Origin: Evansella clarkii
Lineage (GTDB): Bacteria > Bacillota > Bacilli > Bacillales > Salisediminibacteriaceae
Direction of reading: 5' to 3'
DNA length: 64,000 bases
Assembly (NCBI RefSeq): GCF_002019695.1
Contig: NZ_KV917376.1
Coordinates: forward strand, 1,753,047-1,817,046
Of this stretch, positions 33,953 through 43,080 are shown one piece after another (position 1 is the first letter of the stretch; each line of letters begins with the position of its first letter). The notes under the pieces are model-generated. The model was not told the origin of the DNA, did no database searches, and saw nothing but the letters and a program-made list of their open reading frames with translations. The translations under genes were made by a program, and so were the position numbers.

Positions 33953-35017
33953 ATGAAATCAAATCTGAACGAGATGCCAAACAAAACAGAAACCACTCCC
34001 GACGTGCCCCGGCAGTTTCAGAGAAATACACTGATGAAGCAGCCGAATTACTGGATTTTCGCCGCAGTAACGCTGCTCATGATGGCTGTGCCTTTGTTTA
34101 CAAGCAGCAACTCGGTATTATTTATGCTCACCAACATATTTATTCTCGGTGTGTTTGCGATGAGCTATGATCTGCTCCTTGGGTACACCGGAATCATTTC
34201 TTTCGGGCACGCGATGTTCTTTGGGATCGGTGCCTACAGTATGGGACTGTCGCTGAGGTTTTTTGATAACGCAGAAGCAGGAGTGCTTGTGGCTCTTGCC
34301 GCTGCCATCGTCCTCTGTTTTATAGTCAGCTTCTTTGTAGGCTTGTTATCCCTGAGGCTGAGAGATACTTTCTACGCTTTGATTACCTTAGCGGTCGCCA
34401 CGATATTTCTCATCGCTGCAGAACAGTGGCGCAGCCTGACCCGGGGAAGCGATGGATTCAACTTTACGGCGGACATACCGAATAATCTATTCGGGTTTAT
34501 TAATCTGCTGGACCGGCAGACGGTCTATTACCTCGGTCTTGTATTCATCGTAGCGATGTTTTTAATAATGAGGCGTTTCATCTATTCCCCTGTTGGCAGG
34601 ACCTTGCAGGCTATCCGGGAAAATGAAAATCGTGTCGCATCCCTTGGCTTTAATGTGCTTCACTATAAGCTCATTTCCAATGTGGTTGCAGGTGTGATTG
34701 CAGGCCTTGCAGGAATTATGTACGCCTTTTCTATCAGGTTTGTAAACCCGCACAGTGTTCTTGGCGTGGAACTGACCATTGATGTACTGCTGATGACAGT
34801 TATCGGCGGGGTGGGTACCCTTGTGGGAGCCATCGTCGGAGCGGGAATTATTGAAATTTCCTCTCACTGGCTGATGGGCCTTCGGGATGTTCATCCTATA
34901 TTTGAAAGATGGGTTATCTTATTCGGGATAATTTTTATTCTTATCGTAATGTTCTTTCCAGCTGGAATTGTGGGGACGATCAGACAGAAATGGAAAGCAA
35001 GGAGGTCTTCTCTGTGA
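33953..35017 (+). CDS. livM: LivM-type ABC transporter permease
   Basis: 354 residues from the ATG at 33953 with a GAGGTGATGAT ribosome binding site; a longer reading inside livH is unlikely. The N-terminal 35 residues are polar, then about ten helices. MSYDLLLGYTGIISFGHAMFFGIGAY and AIRENENRVASLGFNV are LivM signatures. It is the second permease subunit. The TGA stop overlaps the GTG start of the next small gene. Confidence 0.93.
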   Translation: MKSNLNEMPNKTETTPDVPRQFQRNTLMKQPNYWIFAAVTLLMMAVPLFTSSNSVLFMLTNIFILGVFAMSYDLLLGYTGIISFGHAMFFGIGAYSMGLSLRFFDNAEAGVLVALAAAIVLCFIVSFFVGLLSLRLRDTFYALITLAVATIFLIAAEQWRSLTRGSDGFNFTADIPNNLFGFINLLDRQTVYYLGLVFIVAMFLIMRRFIYSPVGRTLQAIRENENRVASLGFNVLHYKLISNVVAGVIAGLAGIMYAFSIRFVNPHSVLGVELTIDVLLMTVIGGVGTLVGAIVGAGIIEISSHWLMGLRDVHPIFERWVILFGIIFILIVMFFPAGIVGTIRQKWKARRSSL

Positions 35018-35205
35018 CACAAAATATCACATCCTATGTGCTCAGGATTATCGAAACATACAATGACAAAGGAGAGCAGGAACGGAGAATTAAACTGCGC
35101 CATGTACAGACAGAGGAGGAATACTATTTATCTTCCCTTGAAGAAGTGCCTCATTTCATAGAAACCCAGCTTGAAAGAGTGAAAACATCAGCCGGCAAAA
35201 ATTAG
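35014..35205 (+). CDS. small hypothetical protein coupled to the importer operon
   Basis: 63 residues from a GTG that overlaps the livM stop (GTGA) and has AAGGAGG 9 bp upstream inside livM. The protein, TQNITSYVLRIIETYNDKGE then RRIKLRHVQTEEEYYLSSLE, looks like a compact alpha/beta domain with amphipathic ends; no family recognised. Its last codons (about SAGKN-stop) are written in a family A repeat element, so the original C-terminus may have been replaced by the insertion. Probably expressed with the importer. Confidence 0.6.
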   Translation: MTQNITSYVLRIIETYNDKGEQERRIKLRHVQTEEEYYLSSLEEVPHFIETQLERVKTSAGKN

Positions 35206-35263
35206 TTGAAGCTATGTCCGCAGAAAGCGTCCGTCTGAAGCGTAAATCGAACAACAAAGCAAC
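35190..35263 (+). repeat. MITE-like family A, truncated copy (A2)
   Basis: GGCAAAAATTAGTTGAAGC, then GTCCGTCTGAAGCGTAAATC, then GAACAACAAAGCAAC match the right end of the 2697-2968 element. The left half is absent. The copy overlaps the 3' end of the small gene and the leader of the KAS III-like gene. Confidence 0.75.
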
Positions 35264-35366
35264 ATTATTGATTCACCTGGCTAATAGTTTTGCTCTCTGT
35301 AAGTGTGGCCTGAAAAGGAAAGGGAAGATGCAAGCTCGATGGGCAGAGGAAAGGAGGCAGGATCAA

Positions 35367-36404
35367 TTGGCAGCAAACAATGGATTCATTGATCAAATAG
35401 GGATTCTCAGTTTTGCATCGTATTTGCCGGATGACCGGATAACAGGAAAAGAAATTGCCAGATTAAGCGGACTGCCTGCTGAAGTAGTAGAGCAGAAAAT
35501 GGGCATTAAGGAAAAAACGGTCCCGGGGCCGGATGACCATACTGTTCAAATGGGAGTTTGGGCCGCAGAGCGGGCGATCGCAAAGGCGAATATAGAAGCT
35601 GAGGAGATAGACTTAATCATCTATACTGGGGAAGAGCATAAAGAATATCCCCTCTGGACTGCGGGAATCTACCTGCAAAAGAAACTGGGAGCCGTCAACG
35701 CATGGGCTTTTGATGTTTCTTTAAGATGCTCCACGACGGTAATGGCAATGCATGTAGCCAAATCATTAATGCAGGCTGACAAGGAAATAAACACTGTACT
35801 TCTGGCTGGTGGATACAGAAACGGCGATTTTATTAACTATGAAAACCCCAGAACCCGGTTTATGTATAACCTCGCAGCAGGAGGAGGGGCAATTATATTA
35901 AAGAAAAACCATGAGGAAAATATTCTTCTGGAGACAGAGGTAATAACAGACGGCAGTTTTTCCGAAGATGTTTATGTTCCGGCAGGCGGAACGAAACAGC
36001 CGTTAACCGGAGAACTGCTGGAATCAGGTGCATACCAGCTTGATGTCCTTGATCCGGAAGGAATGAAACAGCGCCTGGAGCAAAAATCAATGGATAATTT
36101 TCTGGAAGTAATTCGGCAGTCCCTGGCAAAGAGCGGGTTTTCCGAATCCGACCTGGACTATCTGGCTATCCTTCATATGAAACGGTCTGCCCATAACCAT
36201 GTCCTTAAATCACTTGGCTTAAAAGAGGATCAGGCAGCATATTTAAATACAACGGGACATGCGGGCCAGTTTGACCAGATTATCTCCCTGGAAAAAGCGG
36301 AGGAGAGAGGCTTGCTGCAGGATGGAATGGTCATAAGCATGGTAAGCGCAGGAATCGGTTATGCCTGGTCAGCCAATACGATCAGATGGGGGCGGTCAAA
36401 ATGA
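35367..36404 (+). CDS. KAS III-like beta-ketoacyl synthase
   Basis: 345 residues from a TTG at 35367, chosen because AAAGGAGG lies 9 bp upstream; an ATG at 35328 with a weaker site is the alternative. Thiolase-fold condensing enzyme: GILSFASYLPDDRI opening, nucleophile Cys121 in SLRCSTTVMAMHV, His region ILHMKRSAHNHV, and NTTGHAGQFDQ where FabH has the Asn motif NxGNTSAAS. The Gly-His-Ala-Gly-Gln-Phe-Asp form is unlike housekeeping FabH and recalls acyltransferase-type KAS III relatives. It may condense or transfer an acyl group produced by the adjacent ligase. Overlaps the ligase gene by 4 bp. Confidence 0.82.
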   Translation: MAANNGFIDQIGILSFASYLPDDRITGKEIARLSGLPAEVVEQKMGIKEKTVPGPDDHTVQMGVWAAERAIAKANIEAEEIDLIIYTGEEHKEYPLWTAGIYLQKKLGAVNAWAFDVSLRCSTTVMAMHVAKSLMQADKEINTVLLAGGYRNGDFINYENPRTRFMYNLAAGGGAIILKKNHEENILLETEVITDGSFSEDVYVPAGGTKQPLTGELLESGAYQLDVLDPEGMKQRLEQKSMDNFLEVIRQSLAKSGFSESDLDYLAILHMKRSAHNHVLKSLGLKEDQAAYLNTTGHAGQFDQIISLEKAEERGLLQDGMVISMVSAGIGYAWSANTIRWGRSK

Positions 36405-37909
36405 AGTGGGATGTTGACTGGCTCGAGGCACGATCCCGTTTGTTTCCTGAGAAGACAGGTGTCGTGGATAGTGAGTCGGAGCAGGAGTGGACGTACAGGG
36501 ACCTGTATGTAAGAAGCTTATATGCAGAAGAGAAACTTAAAAATGCAGGGGTCCAAAATGGAGACAGAATTGCTTTTCTTGGGCCAAACCATATAAGCTC
36601 CATTGATTATATGTTTGCCGCAAAACGGATGGGAGCCGTTTTTGTCCCGCTGAACTGGCGTCTGGCAGAAGAGGAGCTCGCATATATCATTTCCGACTGC
36701 AGCCCCCGCGTTCTCATCTACCATGAGAAATTTTGCGATAAAGCAAGCTTGCTCCATTGCCCGGTAAAGATTTCTTCTGGTGGCGCGGATCCTGATACAG
36801 AGCTGGAATCCGATGTGGGATCCAGCCGTCCGGAAGCGGCTTTTGTGAGCATGGATGCCCCCTGGATGATCATTTACACCGGGGGAACGACAGGAAAACC
36901 GAAAGGGGTAGTCCTTACTAACCGATGTGTGTATACAAATGCAGTAAATACAATTATCAGCTGGGAAATCAGTTCTGACGATGTAACCCTTTCTGTTATG
37001 CCTATGTTCCATACTGGAGGGATAAACGCCCTCACATTGCCTGTTTTATTTGCTGGAGGCAAAGTGGTGCTCGCTTCCGGGTTTGAACCAGACAGGTCTG
37101 TTGAACTGTTGCGGAAATATGGATGCACGCTCGTTCTCCTGGTCCCGACAATGTATCATGACCTAATCCAGAGTGAAGCTTTCAGACAAGCCCTTTTTCC
37201 TGAAATGAAAGCATTTTTATCCGGAGGGGCTCCGTGTCCACTATCTGTTTACCAGGCATTTGCAAAGAAGGGACTTCCGTTTAAAGAAGGGTACGGCTTA
37301 ACGGAAGCAGGGCCGAATAATTTTTTTATACCTACAGAACGTGCACGGCTGAAACCAGGAACGGTAGGAAAGCCCATGGTTTACAACTCTGTGAGAATTG
37401 TAGATGATCAATTCCGGACGGTAAGCCAGGGAGAAGCAGGGGAACTGGCAGTTTATGGCGAACATGTATTTAGTAACTACTGGAAGAATGAAAAAGAAAC
37501 AGCCGGAGCATTCAAAGGAAGCTGGCTTCTCACCGGAGATATGGCAAGGCAGGATAAGGACGGGGACTATTATATTTTAGGCAGGAAAAAGGATATGGTG
37601 ATTACCGGAGGGGAAAACGTATATCCTCAGGAAGTGGAGCAGGTGATCAATGAGCATCCTGCTGTAAAAGACATCGCTGTTGTAGGCATACCAGATGAAA
37701 GATGGGGCGAAATCGTCACCGCAATCGTTGTTCCTTACGATGGGAAAATGGTAACAATTCATGCCATTGAAGAGTACTGTGCTAAGCGGCTCGCCCGTTA
37801 TAAAGTGCCAAAGAGAGTATATATAACTGACAGACTGCCTGTTACTCCTGTAGGAAAGATAGATAAAAAGCAGCTGGTATCTGCGTATGCTCCGACAGAA
37901 AGCGGATGA
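36401..37909 (+). CDS. AMP-forming acyl-CoA synthetase (ANL family)
   Basis: 502 residues from the ATG overlapping the previous stop (ATGA). Motifs in order: MIIYTGGTTGKPKGVVLTN (P-loop-like A3), EGYGLTEAGPN (A5), LTGDMARQDKDGDYYILGRKKD (A7-A8 hinge), GGENVYPQEVE and PVTPVGKIDKKQL with the catalytic Lys. It activates a carboxylic acid to its CoA thioester through an acyl-adenylate. Substrate unknown; medium/long-chain or aromatic acids are the usual range. Its position behind an importer suggests it traps the imported acid. Confidence 0.9.
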   Translation: MKWDVDWLEARSRLFPEKTGVVDSESEQEWTYRDLYVRSLYAEEKLKNAGVQNGDRIAFLGPNHISSIDYMFAAKRMGAVFVPLNWRLAEEELAYIISDCSPRVLIYHEKFCDKASLLHCPVKISSGGADPDTELESDVGSSRPEAAFVSMDAPWMIIYTGGTTGKPKGVVLTNRCVYTNAVNTIISWEISSDDVTLSVMPMFHTGGINALTLPVLFAGGKVVLASGFEPDRSVELLRKYGCTLVLLVPTMYHDLIQSEAFRQALFPEMKAFLSGGAPCPLSVYQAFAKKGLPFKEGYGLTEAGPNNFFIPTERARLKPGTVGKPMVYNSVRIVDDQFRTVSQGEAGELAVYGEHVFSNYWKNEKETAGAFKGSWLLTGDMARQDKDGDYYILGRKKDMVITGGENVYPQEVEQVINEHPAVKDIAVVGIPDERWGEIVTAIVVPYDGKMVTIHAIEEYCAKRLARYKVPKRVYITDRLPVTPVGKIDKKQLVSAYAPTESG

Positions 37910-37983
37910 TCCGCCATTTAGTGTGCAAATAACTGGCAAAAGGCTGAAAGAAAGTTAAGTTTTGCATGAGGGAAGGTGCCTGA

Positions 37984-40900
37984 ATGATGAATTCCTTATA
38001 TGGACAGATTTTAAAAACAAAGCTGGTTCCTCCCAGGATTACTGACCATATTCTGTTCCGTTCAGCATTGAGCAGGCGTTTTAAGGAGATTGGAAAAAAT
38101 GCAGTGACACTAATTCATTCAGGGCCCGGGTCTGGAAAAAGCACGGCACTGGCTTCTTTCCTTCGCTCTGAAAAGTACACTTACTGCTGGTACAGCGTAA
38201 CGGAGCATGATAATCATTTGTTCCGTTTCTTTCATTATATTGTGGAATCAGTGCGTGCGGAATTTCCTGCCTTTGCCCGGGAACTGGAATCGGAGTTCTT
38301 TCAGAAGCTCCAGATGGCAGGAGAACAGGATATTTATGCTGCCTGTGGCAAGTTTAGCAACGAATTGTTTGCCCTTGAGGAAGAAATCCTCCTCGTAATT
38401 GACGACTTCCATCTTGTTGAAAACTCCAGGGATATAGAAACTTTCATTAAATGGTTTATCCTTCATATGCCCGAGCATATCCATCTTGTTTTATCAGGCA
38501 GGTCCAGACCAGGATGGGAACAGCTGACAGCCCTCAAAATGAAGGGGAAGCTGTGTGAGCTGTCTGAGAAAGATCTCAGCTTCAGTAAAGAGGAGATTGA
38601 AGTACTGTTTGAAGACCATTATGGCTACAGGCTTCCTGATAACGCCGCCGGCAGAATCTATGAAAGGACGGAAGGCTGGATCATTGCGATTCAGATGATC
38701 TGGCAGCAGCTGAACGAAGGTCTTGAATTATCGGAAATTTTAGACAAAAACACTGGTAGTATGGTTGATCTGTTTTCGTTTATGGCCATGGAAGTGATGG
38801 AGAAACAGCCTGAAAACGTACAATCCTTCCTGAAGCAGTCATCCATTCTCGACACCATTACTGCAGAAACGTGCGCAGGAATATTTAAAAGGCATGATGC
38901 GGGGGAAATGATCAATTATCTGATTCATAAAAATCTATTTTTAATTCCGGAAGGAGGCAGCCAGTACCGTTACCATAGTTTATTTAAGGATTTTTTATAT
39001 GAGCAGTTGAAAGATCAGGGAAAGCTTGCTGATTCCCTCCATAAACGGGCAGGGGATTATTTTGCTGATTGTCGGCAGACGGAAGAGGCCGTGCACCATT
39101 ATAGGAAGAACAACGACAATTACTCTATTGCCAGACTGCTTCACGAACAAGGCGACTTAATGATGAAGCGGGCGAGCCTCGAAAGCCTTTTTCATATACT
39201 GAACAGCATACCGGAAACGATTAAAGACACTTATCATAAGCTCTGGATTTTTGAAGGGGATATTTACCGGTATCGCTCAAAGTATGAGCTGGCTCTGATT
39301 TGTTATAAACGTGCACAGGATAAAGCGGAAGCTGCCGGGGATCTCGAGGGAGAAAGCCTTGGCCTAGAGGGAATCGCTAAAATTTATCTGGACACGATTC
39401 AGCCAAAACAGGCTGAACAGTGGCTCAGGAAAGTAATAGATCTGGAGGAGCAGGAATACAACGGGGATTCCGGCCGGCTGATCCATCTTTACACATTAAT
39501 GGCGGAGAACTCCATCAACTCAGGCAGAGCTAAGGAAGCAGAGCATTGGTATGGAAAAAGCCGTAAAATTCACCTGGATTTCTATGAAGAAGAGCTTGAA
39601 GCAAGGATCCACTTAAGGACGGGAAGGTTTGCTTCCGCTCTTAAGATACTGGAGAAACCACTGTTTCTGGATGGGAGCGGAAAAATGGAACGGCTTCCCA
39701 GGTCCCACAGGGAAAGGGAGCTGCTGCTTTCCTTAGTCTACGCTTTTCTTGGAGATGGGCAGAAAGCTAAAGAAAGCGCGGAACGAGGAATTATGCAGGG
39801 GGTGGAAAACAAGTCCCCTTATGTAGAAGCCTGCGGGTGGATCAGGATGGGGCATGCGGTCCAGCTGACGAATGAGGGAGATACAAAGCTTGCTGAGCAA
39901 TGCTATAAGACAGCCCTCTCGATCATGGAAGAAATCAATATGTCCCGGGGAAAAGCAGAACCGCTTATGGGGCTCAGCTTCCTTTACGGCCGCAGGAAAA
40001 ACCTTAAGCTTGCCTTGCAATATTCGGAAGCCGCTTTGCAGGAAACTGAAAAAGTGGATGACCTTTGGCTGTCCAGCCTGATACGGGTCAGCAGGGGCAT
40101 CAGTTTTTTAACTTCAGAAAAGTACCCGGAAGCCGGTGAGGAATTTGCCATGTGCCGAAGTGGTTTTCAAAGATGCGGCGACAGCCATGGCCTTGCAGTC
40201 ACTCTCCTGTGGGAGTCCTTCCTGGCCCATCAGCGGCAGGATTGGCAGACTTTTTTCACTTCTATCAGCCATATGCTTAAACTCGTTGAAAATGAGGGTT
40301 ATGATCACCTCTTCCAGGAGAGGTGCTTACTTGGCCCAGGGGATGTGCAGAAGCTTTCCCCAATGCTGCTTGATGCCCAGCAGCAAATACTGGATGATTC
40401 CTATCTGGACCGGCTTCTTATTAACATGGGAATTGAAGATGTTGAAAACCACCCAGGATACACCTTAAGAATTAACACACTTGGAGGTTTTTCTGTGTAT
40501 CTGGGTGATGAGCTTGTTTCGGAAAAAAGCTGGAAACGGGAGAAATCAAAGGAACTGCTGCAGCTGTTTATTACTAAACGTAAATATCTTCTTCCAAAAG
40601 AAGAGGTTTTTCTTATCCTCTGGGAGGACCAGGATGGAAAGGTAGCAGAACGTGATTTTAAAGTGGCGCTGAACGCTCTGAATAAGGTTTTAGAGCCTAA
40701 GCGAAAAGCCCGCAGCCAGCCTTTCTTTATCCAGAGGCATGCTTCTTCCTATGGAATAAACCTGGCCGCGCCTTTTGAGCTTGATACGATTACTTTCGAA
40801 AGCGGAGTAATGAAAGGGCTTGGGGAAAAAGACAGTGAGAAAGCTGCCGCATTCTTAAGAAACGGCCTTCAGGCATATAAAGGGGACTATCTCCCAGAGC

Positions 40901-41220
40901 GAAGCAGTGACGATTGGTGTATTGAAGAAAGAGAGCGGCTTCAAGTGCTTTTCCTGCGGGGAGCTGAACGGCTTGCGGAACTTTGTATCGAAAGCAGCCA
41001 GTTTTACGAAGCAATCGACTTGTGTGAACAGATCATCGCAAAAGATAAATGCTGGGAAGAAGCATACAGACTGCTTATGAAATGCTATATGATGAAAAAT
41101 AACCGTTCCATGGCTATCAAATGGTTTGAGAGGTGCCGGAAAACGTTATTAGAAGAACTGGGAGTCCAGCCTATGAGAAAAACACTGGAAGATTATGAAC
41201 AGTTATTGGAGGGTGTATAA
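37984..41220 (+). CDS. large ATP-dependent transcriptional activator (MalT-like NTPase, TPR, BTAD)
   Basis: 1078 residues. The N-terminal STAND-type ATPase has Walker A GPGSGKST (residues 47-54) and Walker B ILLVIDDF, then arginine-finger-like SGRSRPG. The middle (about 370-790) is a helical TPR-like superhelix. The C-terminus has an OmpR/SARP-type winged helix (about 825-915, INTLGGFSVYLGDELVSEKS then WKREKSKELLQLF) followed by a bacterial transcriptional activation domain (about 930-1075). Proteins of this design are ligand- and ATP-dependent activators that assemble at promoters. It lies inside the operon-like cluster and probably activates it, with the imported compound or its CoA ester as a plausible effector. 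Confidence 0.87.
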   Translation: MMNSLYGQILKTKLVPPRITDHILFRSALSRRFKEIGKNAVTLIHSGPGSGKSTALASFLRSEKYTYCWYSVTEHDNHLFRFFHYIVESVRAEFPAFARELESEFFQKLQMAGEQDIYAACGKFSNELFALEEEILLVIDDFHLVENSRDIETFIKWFILHMPEHIHLVLSGRSRPGWEQLTALKMKGKLCELSEKDLSFSKEEIEVLFEDHYGYRLPDNAAGRIYERTEGWIIAIQMIWQQLNEGLELSEILDKNTGSMVDLFSFMAMEVMEKQPENVQSFLKQSSILDTITAETCAGIFKRHDAGEMINYLIHKNLFLIPEGGSQYRYHSLFKDFLYEQLKDQGKLADSLHKRAGDYFADCRQTEEAVHHYRKNNDNYSIARLLHEQGDLMMKRASLESLFHILNSIPETIKDTYHKLWIFEGDIYRYRSKYELALICYKRAQDKAEAAGDLEGESLGLEGIAKIYLDTIQPKQAEQWLRKVIDLEEQEYNGDSGRLIHLYTLMAENSINSGRAKEAEHWYGKSRKIHLDFYEEELEARIHLRTGRFASALKILEKPLFLDGSGKMERLPRSHRERELLLSLVYAFLGDGQKAKESAERGIMQGVENKSPYVEACGWIRMGHAVQLTNEGDTKLAEQCYKTALSIMEEINMSRGKAEPLMGLSFLYGRRKNLKLALQYSEAALQETEKVDDLWLSSLIRVSRGISFLTSEKYPEAGEEFAMCRSGFQRCGDSHGLAVTLLWESFLAHQRQDWQTFFTSISHMLKLVENEGYDHLFQERCLLGPGDVQKLSPMLLDAQQQILDDSYLDRLLINMGIEDVENHPGYTLRINTLGGFSVYLGDELVSEKSWKREKSKELLQLFITKRKYLLPKEEVFLILWEDQDGKVAERDFKVALNALNKVLEPKRKARSQPFFIQRHASSYGINLAAPFELDTITFESGVMKGLGEKDSEKAAAFLRNGLQAYKGDYLPERSSDDWCIEERERLQVLFLRGAERLAELCIESSQFYEAIDLCEQIIAKDKCWEEAYRLLMKCYMMKNNRSMAIKWFERCRKTLLEELGVQPMRKTLEDYEQLLEGV

Positions 41221-41224
41221 GAAA

Positions 41225-42130
41225 ATGGCGGAGATAGTATTGAAGTCTGTTGAACTTGATAATGGCGAGACTTTAGGCTACAGGGAACGGAGCGGGGGGG
41301 ATAAGGTACTTCTTCTGGTGCATGGCAACATGCAGTCCTCTAAACACTGGGATATATTGATGGAACGTCTGTCTCCGGAATTTAAAGTTTACGGGGTTGA
41401 TTTGCGGGGGTTCGGTATTTCCACCTATCATCAAAGCTTTGATTCTCTGAAAGAACTTGCGGGGGATTTGAAACAATTTGTGGATAAACTGGGCATAAGC
41501 CGTATGTTTTTAATGGGCTGGTCAACTGGAGGAGGTGCAGCTATGCAATTCGCGGCGGACTATCCACAGATGACAGAAAAGCTGGTTCTCCTTGCATCCC
41601 TTTCTACAAGAGGGTTTCCGTTATACAGAGTGAACGAAGCAGGGGAACCTGTACTTTCCGAACGTTTAAAAACGAAGGAAGAAATCAAAGGAGATCCGGT
41701 CAGATACATCCCTCTTTCCGGAGCTTATGCCACAAGAAATAAAGACATGCTGCGCACGGTCTGGGACAGCCTGATTTATACACATAACAAACCTGAGGAA
41801 GAGAAATATGAAGAGTATCTGGAAGATATGCTTACTCAGCGCAACCTTCTGGATATTTATTACGCAAATAACAGATTTAATATGAGCCGCCATCATAACG
41901 GACTGACAGAAGGAACTGGAGAGGTGGACAACATAAAAGCCCCTGTTTTAGTGCTGTGGGGAGAAAATGATCGTGTAGTTTCAAGGAAGATGACAGATGA
42001 AATTCTGGAGGACTTTGGAGATAAAGCGGAATTTGTTTTGCTGAAAAACAGCGGACACTCTCCATTAATAGATGACCTGGAGGGTTTAATAGCCGAAACC
42101 GAGAAGTTCTTGAAATCATACCTTTGTTAA
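41225..42130 (+). CDS. alpha/beta hydrolase
   Basis: 301 residues from the ATG at 41225, 4 bp after the regulator stop. LLLVHGNMQSSKHW is the oxyanion-hole strand; MGWSTGGGAAMQFA contains nucleophile Ser100; LWGENDRVVS supplies the acid and NSGHSPLIDD the His. The family includes esterases, thioesterases and C-C hydrolases of ring-cleavage pathways. Context allows a thioesterase or an ester hydrolase acting on the imported substrate; the sequence alone does not decide. Confidence 0.85.
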   Translation: MAEIVLKSVELDNGETLGYRERSGGDKVLLLVHGNMQSSKHWDILMERLSPEFKVYGVDLRGFGISTYHQSFDSLKELAGDLKQFVDKLGISRMFLMGWSTGGGAAMQFAADYPQMTEKLVLLASLSTRGFPLYRVNEAGEPVLSERLKTKEEIKGDPVRYIPLSGAYATRNKDMLRTVWDSLIYTHNKPEEEKYEEYLEDMLTQRNLLDIYYANNRFNMSRHHNGLTEGTGEVDNIKAPVLVLWGENDRVVSRKMTDEILEDFGDKAEFVLLKNSGHSPLIDDLEGLIAETEKFLKSYLC

Positions 42131-42248
42131 AGAGCCATGACAATTTTTACACTTGTATTGATTGTAGCGAGCGTCCTGTAGTGAAAAAATCAACATTTAA
42201 GTTTAATATAGCAAAATTAATAAAATGGTATAAAGGGAGAAGGGTATT

Positions 42249-42989
42249 ATGAAGCTCAAAGACAAAGTTGCGATTATTACTGGAGGAGCAGGCGGTATTG
42301 GCAGTGAAACAGCGAGGTTGTTCGGTAAAGAAGGGGCGAAAGTTGCCATCGCCGACTTTAGCGAAGACGAAGGGGAAAAAACTGCAGCAGAACTGAGGGA
42401 ATCTGGCATAGACTGTATTTTTGTGAAAGTGAATGTTGCAGATCCTCATAGTGCTGAACAAATGGCGGAACAGGTTACAGACCAATTTGGAAAAATTGAT
42501 ATATTGATTAACAATGCGGGGATTACAAGGGACGCGATGCTCAAGAAACTGTCTAAAGAGCAATGGCAGCAAGTGATTGATGTGAACCTTAGTGGTGTGT
42601 TTCATTGTACACAGGCGGTTCTTCCCTATATGACCGCCCTGGGGAGCGGCAGTATAATAAATACTTCTTCGGTAGTAGGCGTACACGGAAATGTAGGCCA
42701 GACAAACTATGCCGCCACTAAGGCAGGGGTTATTGGAATGACGAAAACATGGGCAAAAGAACTGGGCCCGAAAGGAATCCGTGTAAATGCCGTTGCTCCA
42801 GGATTCGTGGATACAGCGATGGTTGCTTCTGTACCGGAGAAGATTATGGAGACCCTCATTGAGAAGGTACCGTTAAAAAAGCTTGGCAGGCCGGAAGATA
42901 TCGCGAATGCTTACCTATTCCTCTCCTCAGAAGAAGCTGCTTACGTAAACGGAACAGTGCTTGAAGTAACCGGGGGACTTGTAATCTGA
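42249..42989 (+). CDS. short-chain dehydrogenase, 3-oxoacyl-ACP/CoA reductase type
   Basis: 246 residues. Rossmann TGGAGGIG (residues 10-17), NNAGITRDAML, catalytic Ser in INTSSVVG, YAATK, and NAVAPGFVDTAMV are classical FabG/PhaB features. It reduces a 3-oxoacyl thioester to the 3-hydroxy form with NADPH. Beside the KAS III-like enzyme and the ligase, this completes an activate-condense-reduce set. It is 118 bp behind the hydrolase gene, with its own AAAGGGAGAAGG ribosome binding site, and ends the cluster at a strong terminator. Confidence 0.9.
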   Translation: MKLKDKVAIITGGAGGIGSETARLFGKEGAKVAIADFSEDEGEKTAAELRESGIDCIFVKVNVADPHSAEQMAEQVTDQFGKIDILINNAGITRDAMLKKLSKEQWQQVIDVNLSGVFHCTQAVLPYMTALGSGSIINTSSVVGVHGNVGQTNYAATKAGVIGMTKTWAKELGPKGIRVNAVAPGFVDTAMVASVPEKIMETLIEKVPLKKLGRPEDIANAYLFLSSEEAAYVNGTVLEVTGGLVI

Positions 42990-43021
42990 GCTGATATGAG
43001 CATGCGCATCATTTTTCAAAC

Positions 43022-43063
43022 AAACAGAAAGCCTGCCCCTCATCTAAGGGCAGGCTTCTGTTT
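43022..43063. terminator. bidirectional terminator between the SDR and 5'-nucleotidase genes
   Basis: AAACAGAAAGCCTGCCC (43022 on) pairs with GGGCAGGCTTCTGTTT (to 43063) with one bulged A; T and A flanks suit both convergent genes. Confidence 0.8.
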
Positions 43064-43080
43064 CTGATATTATACGGGTT

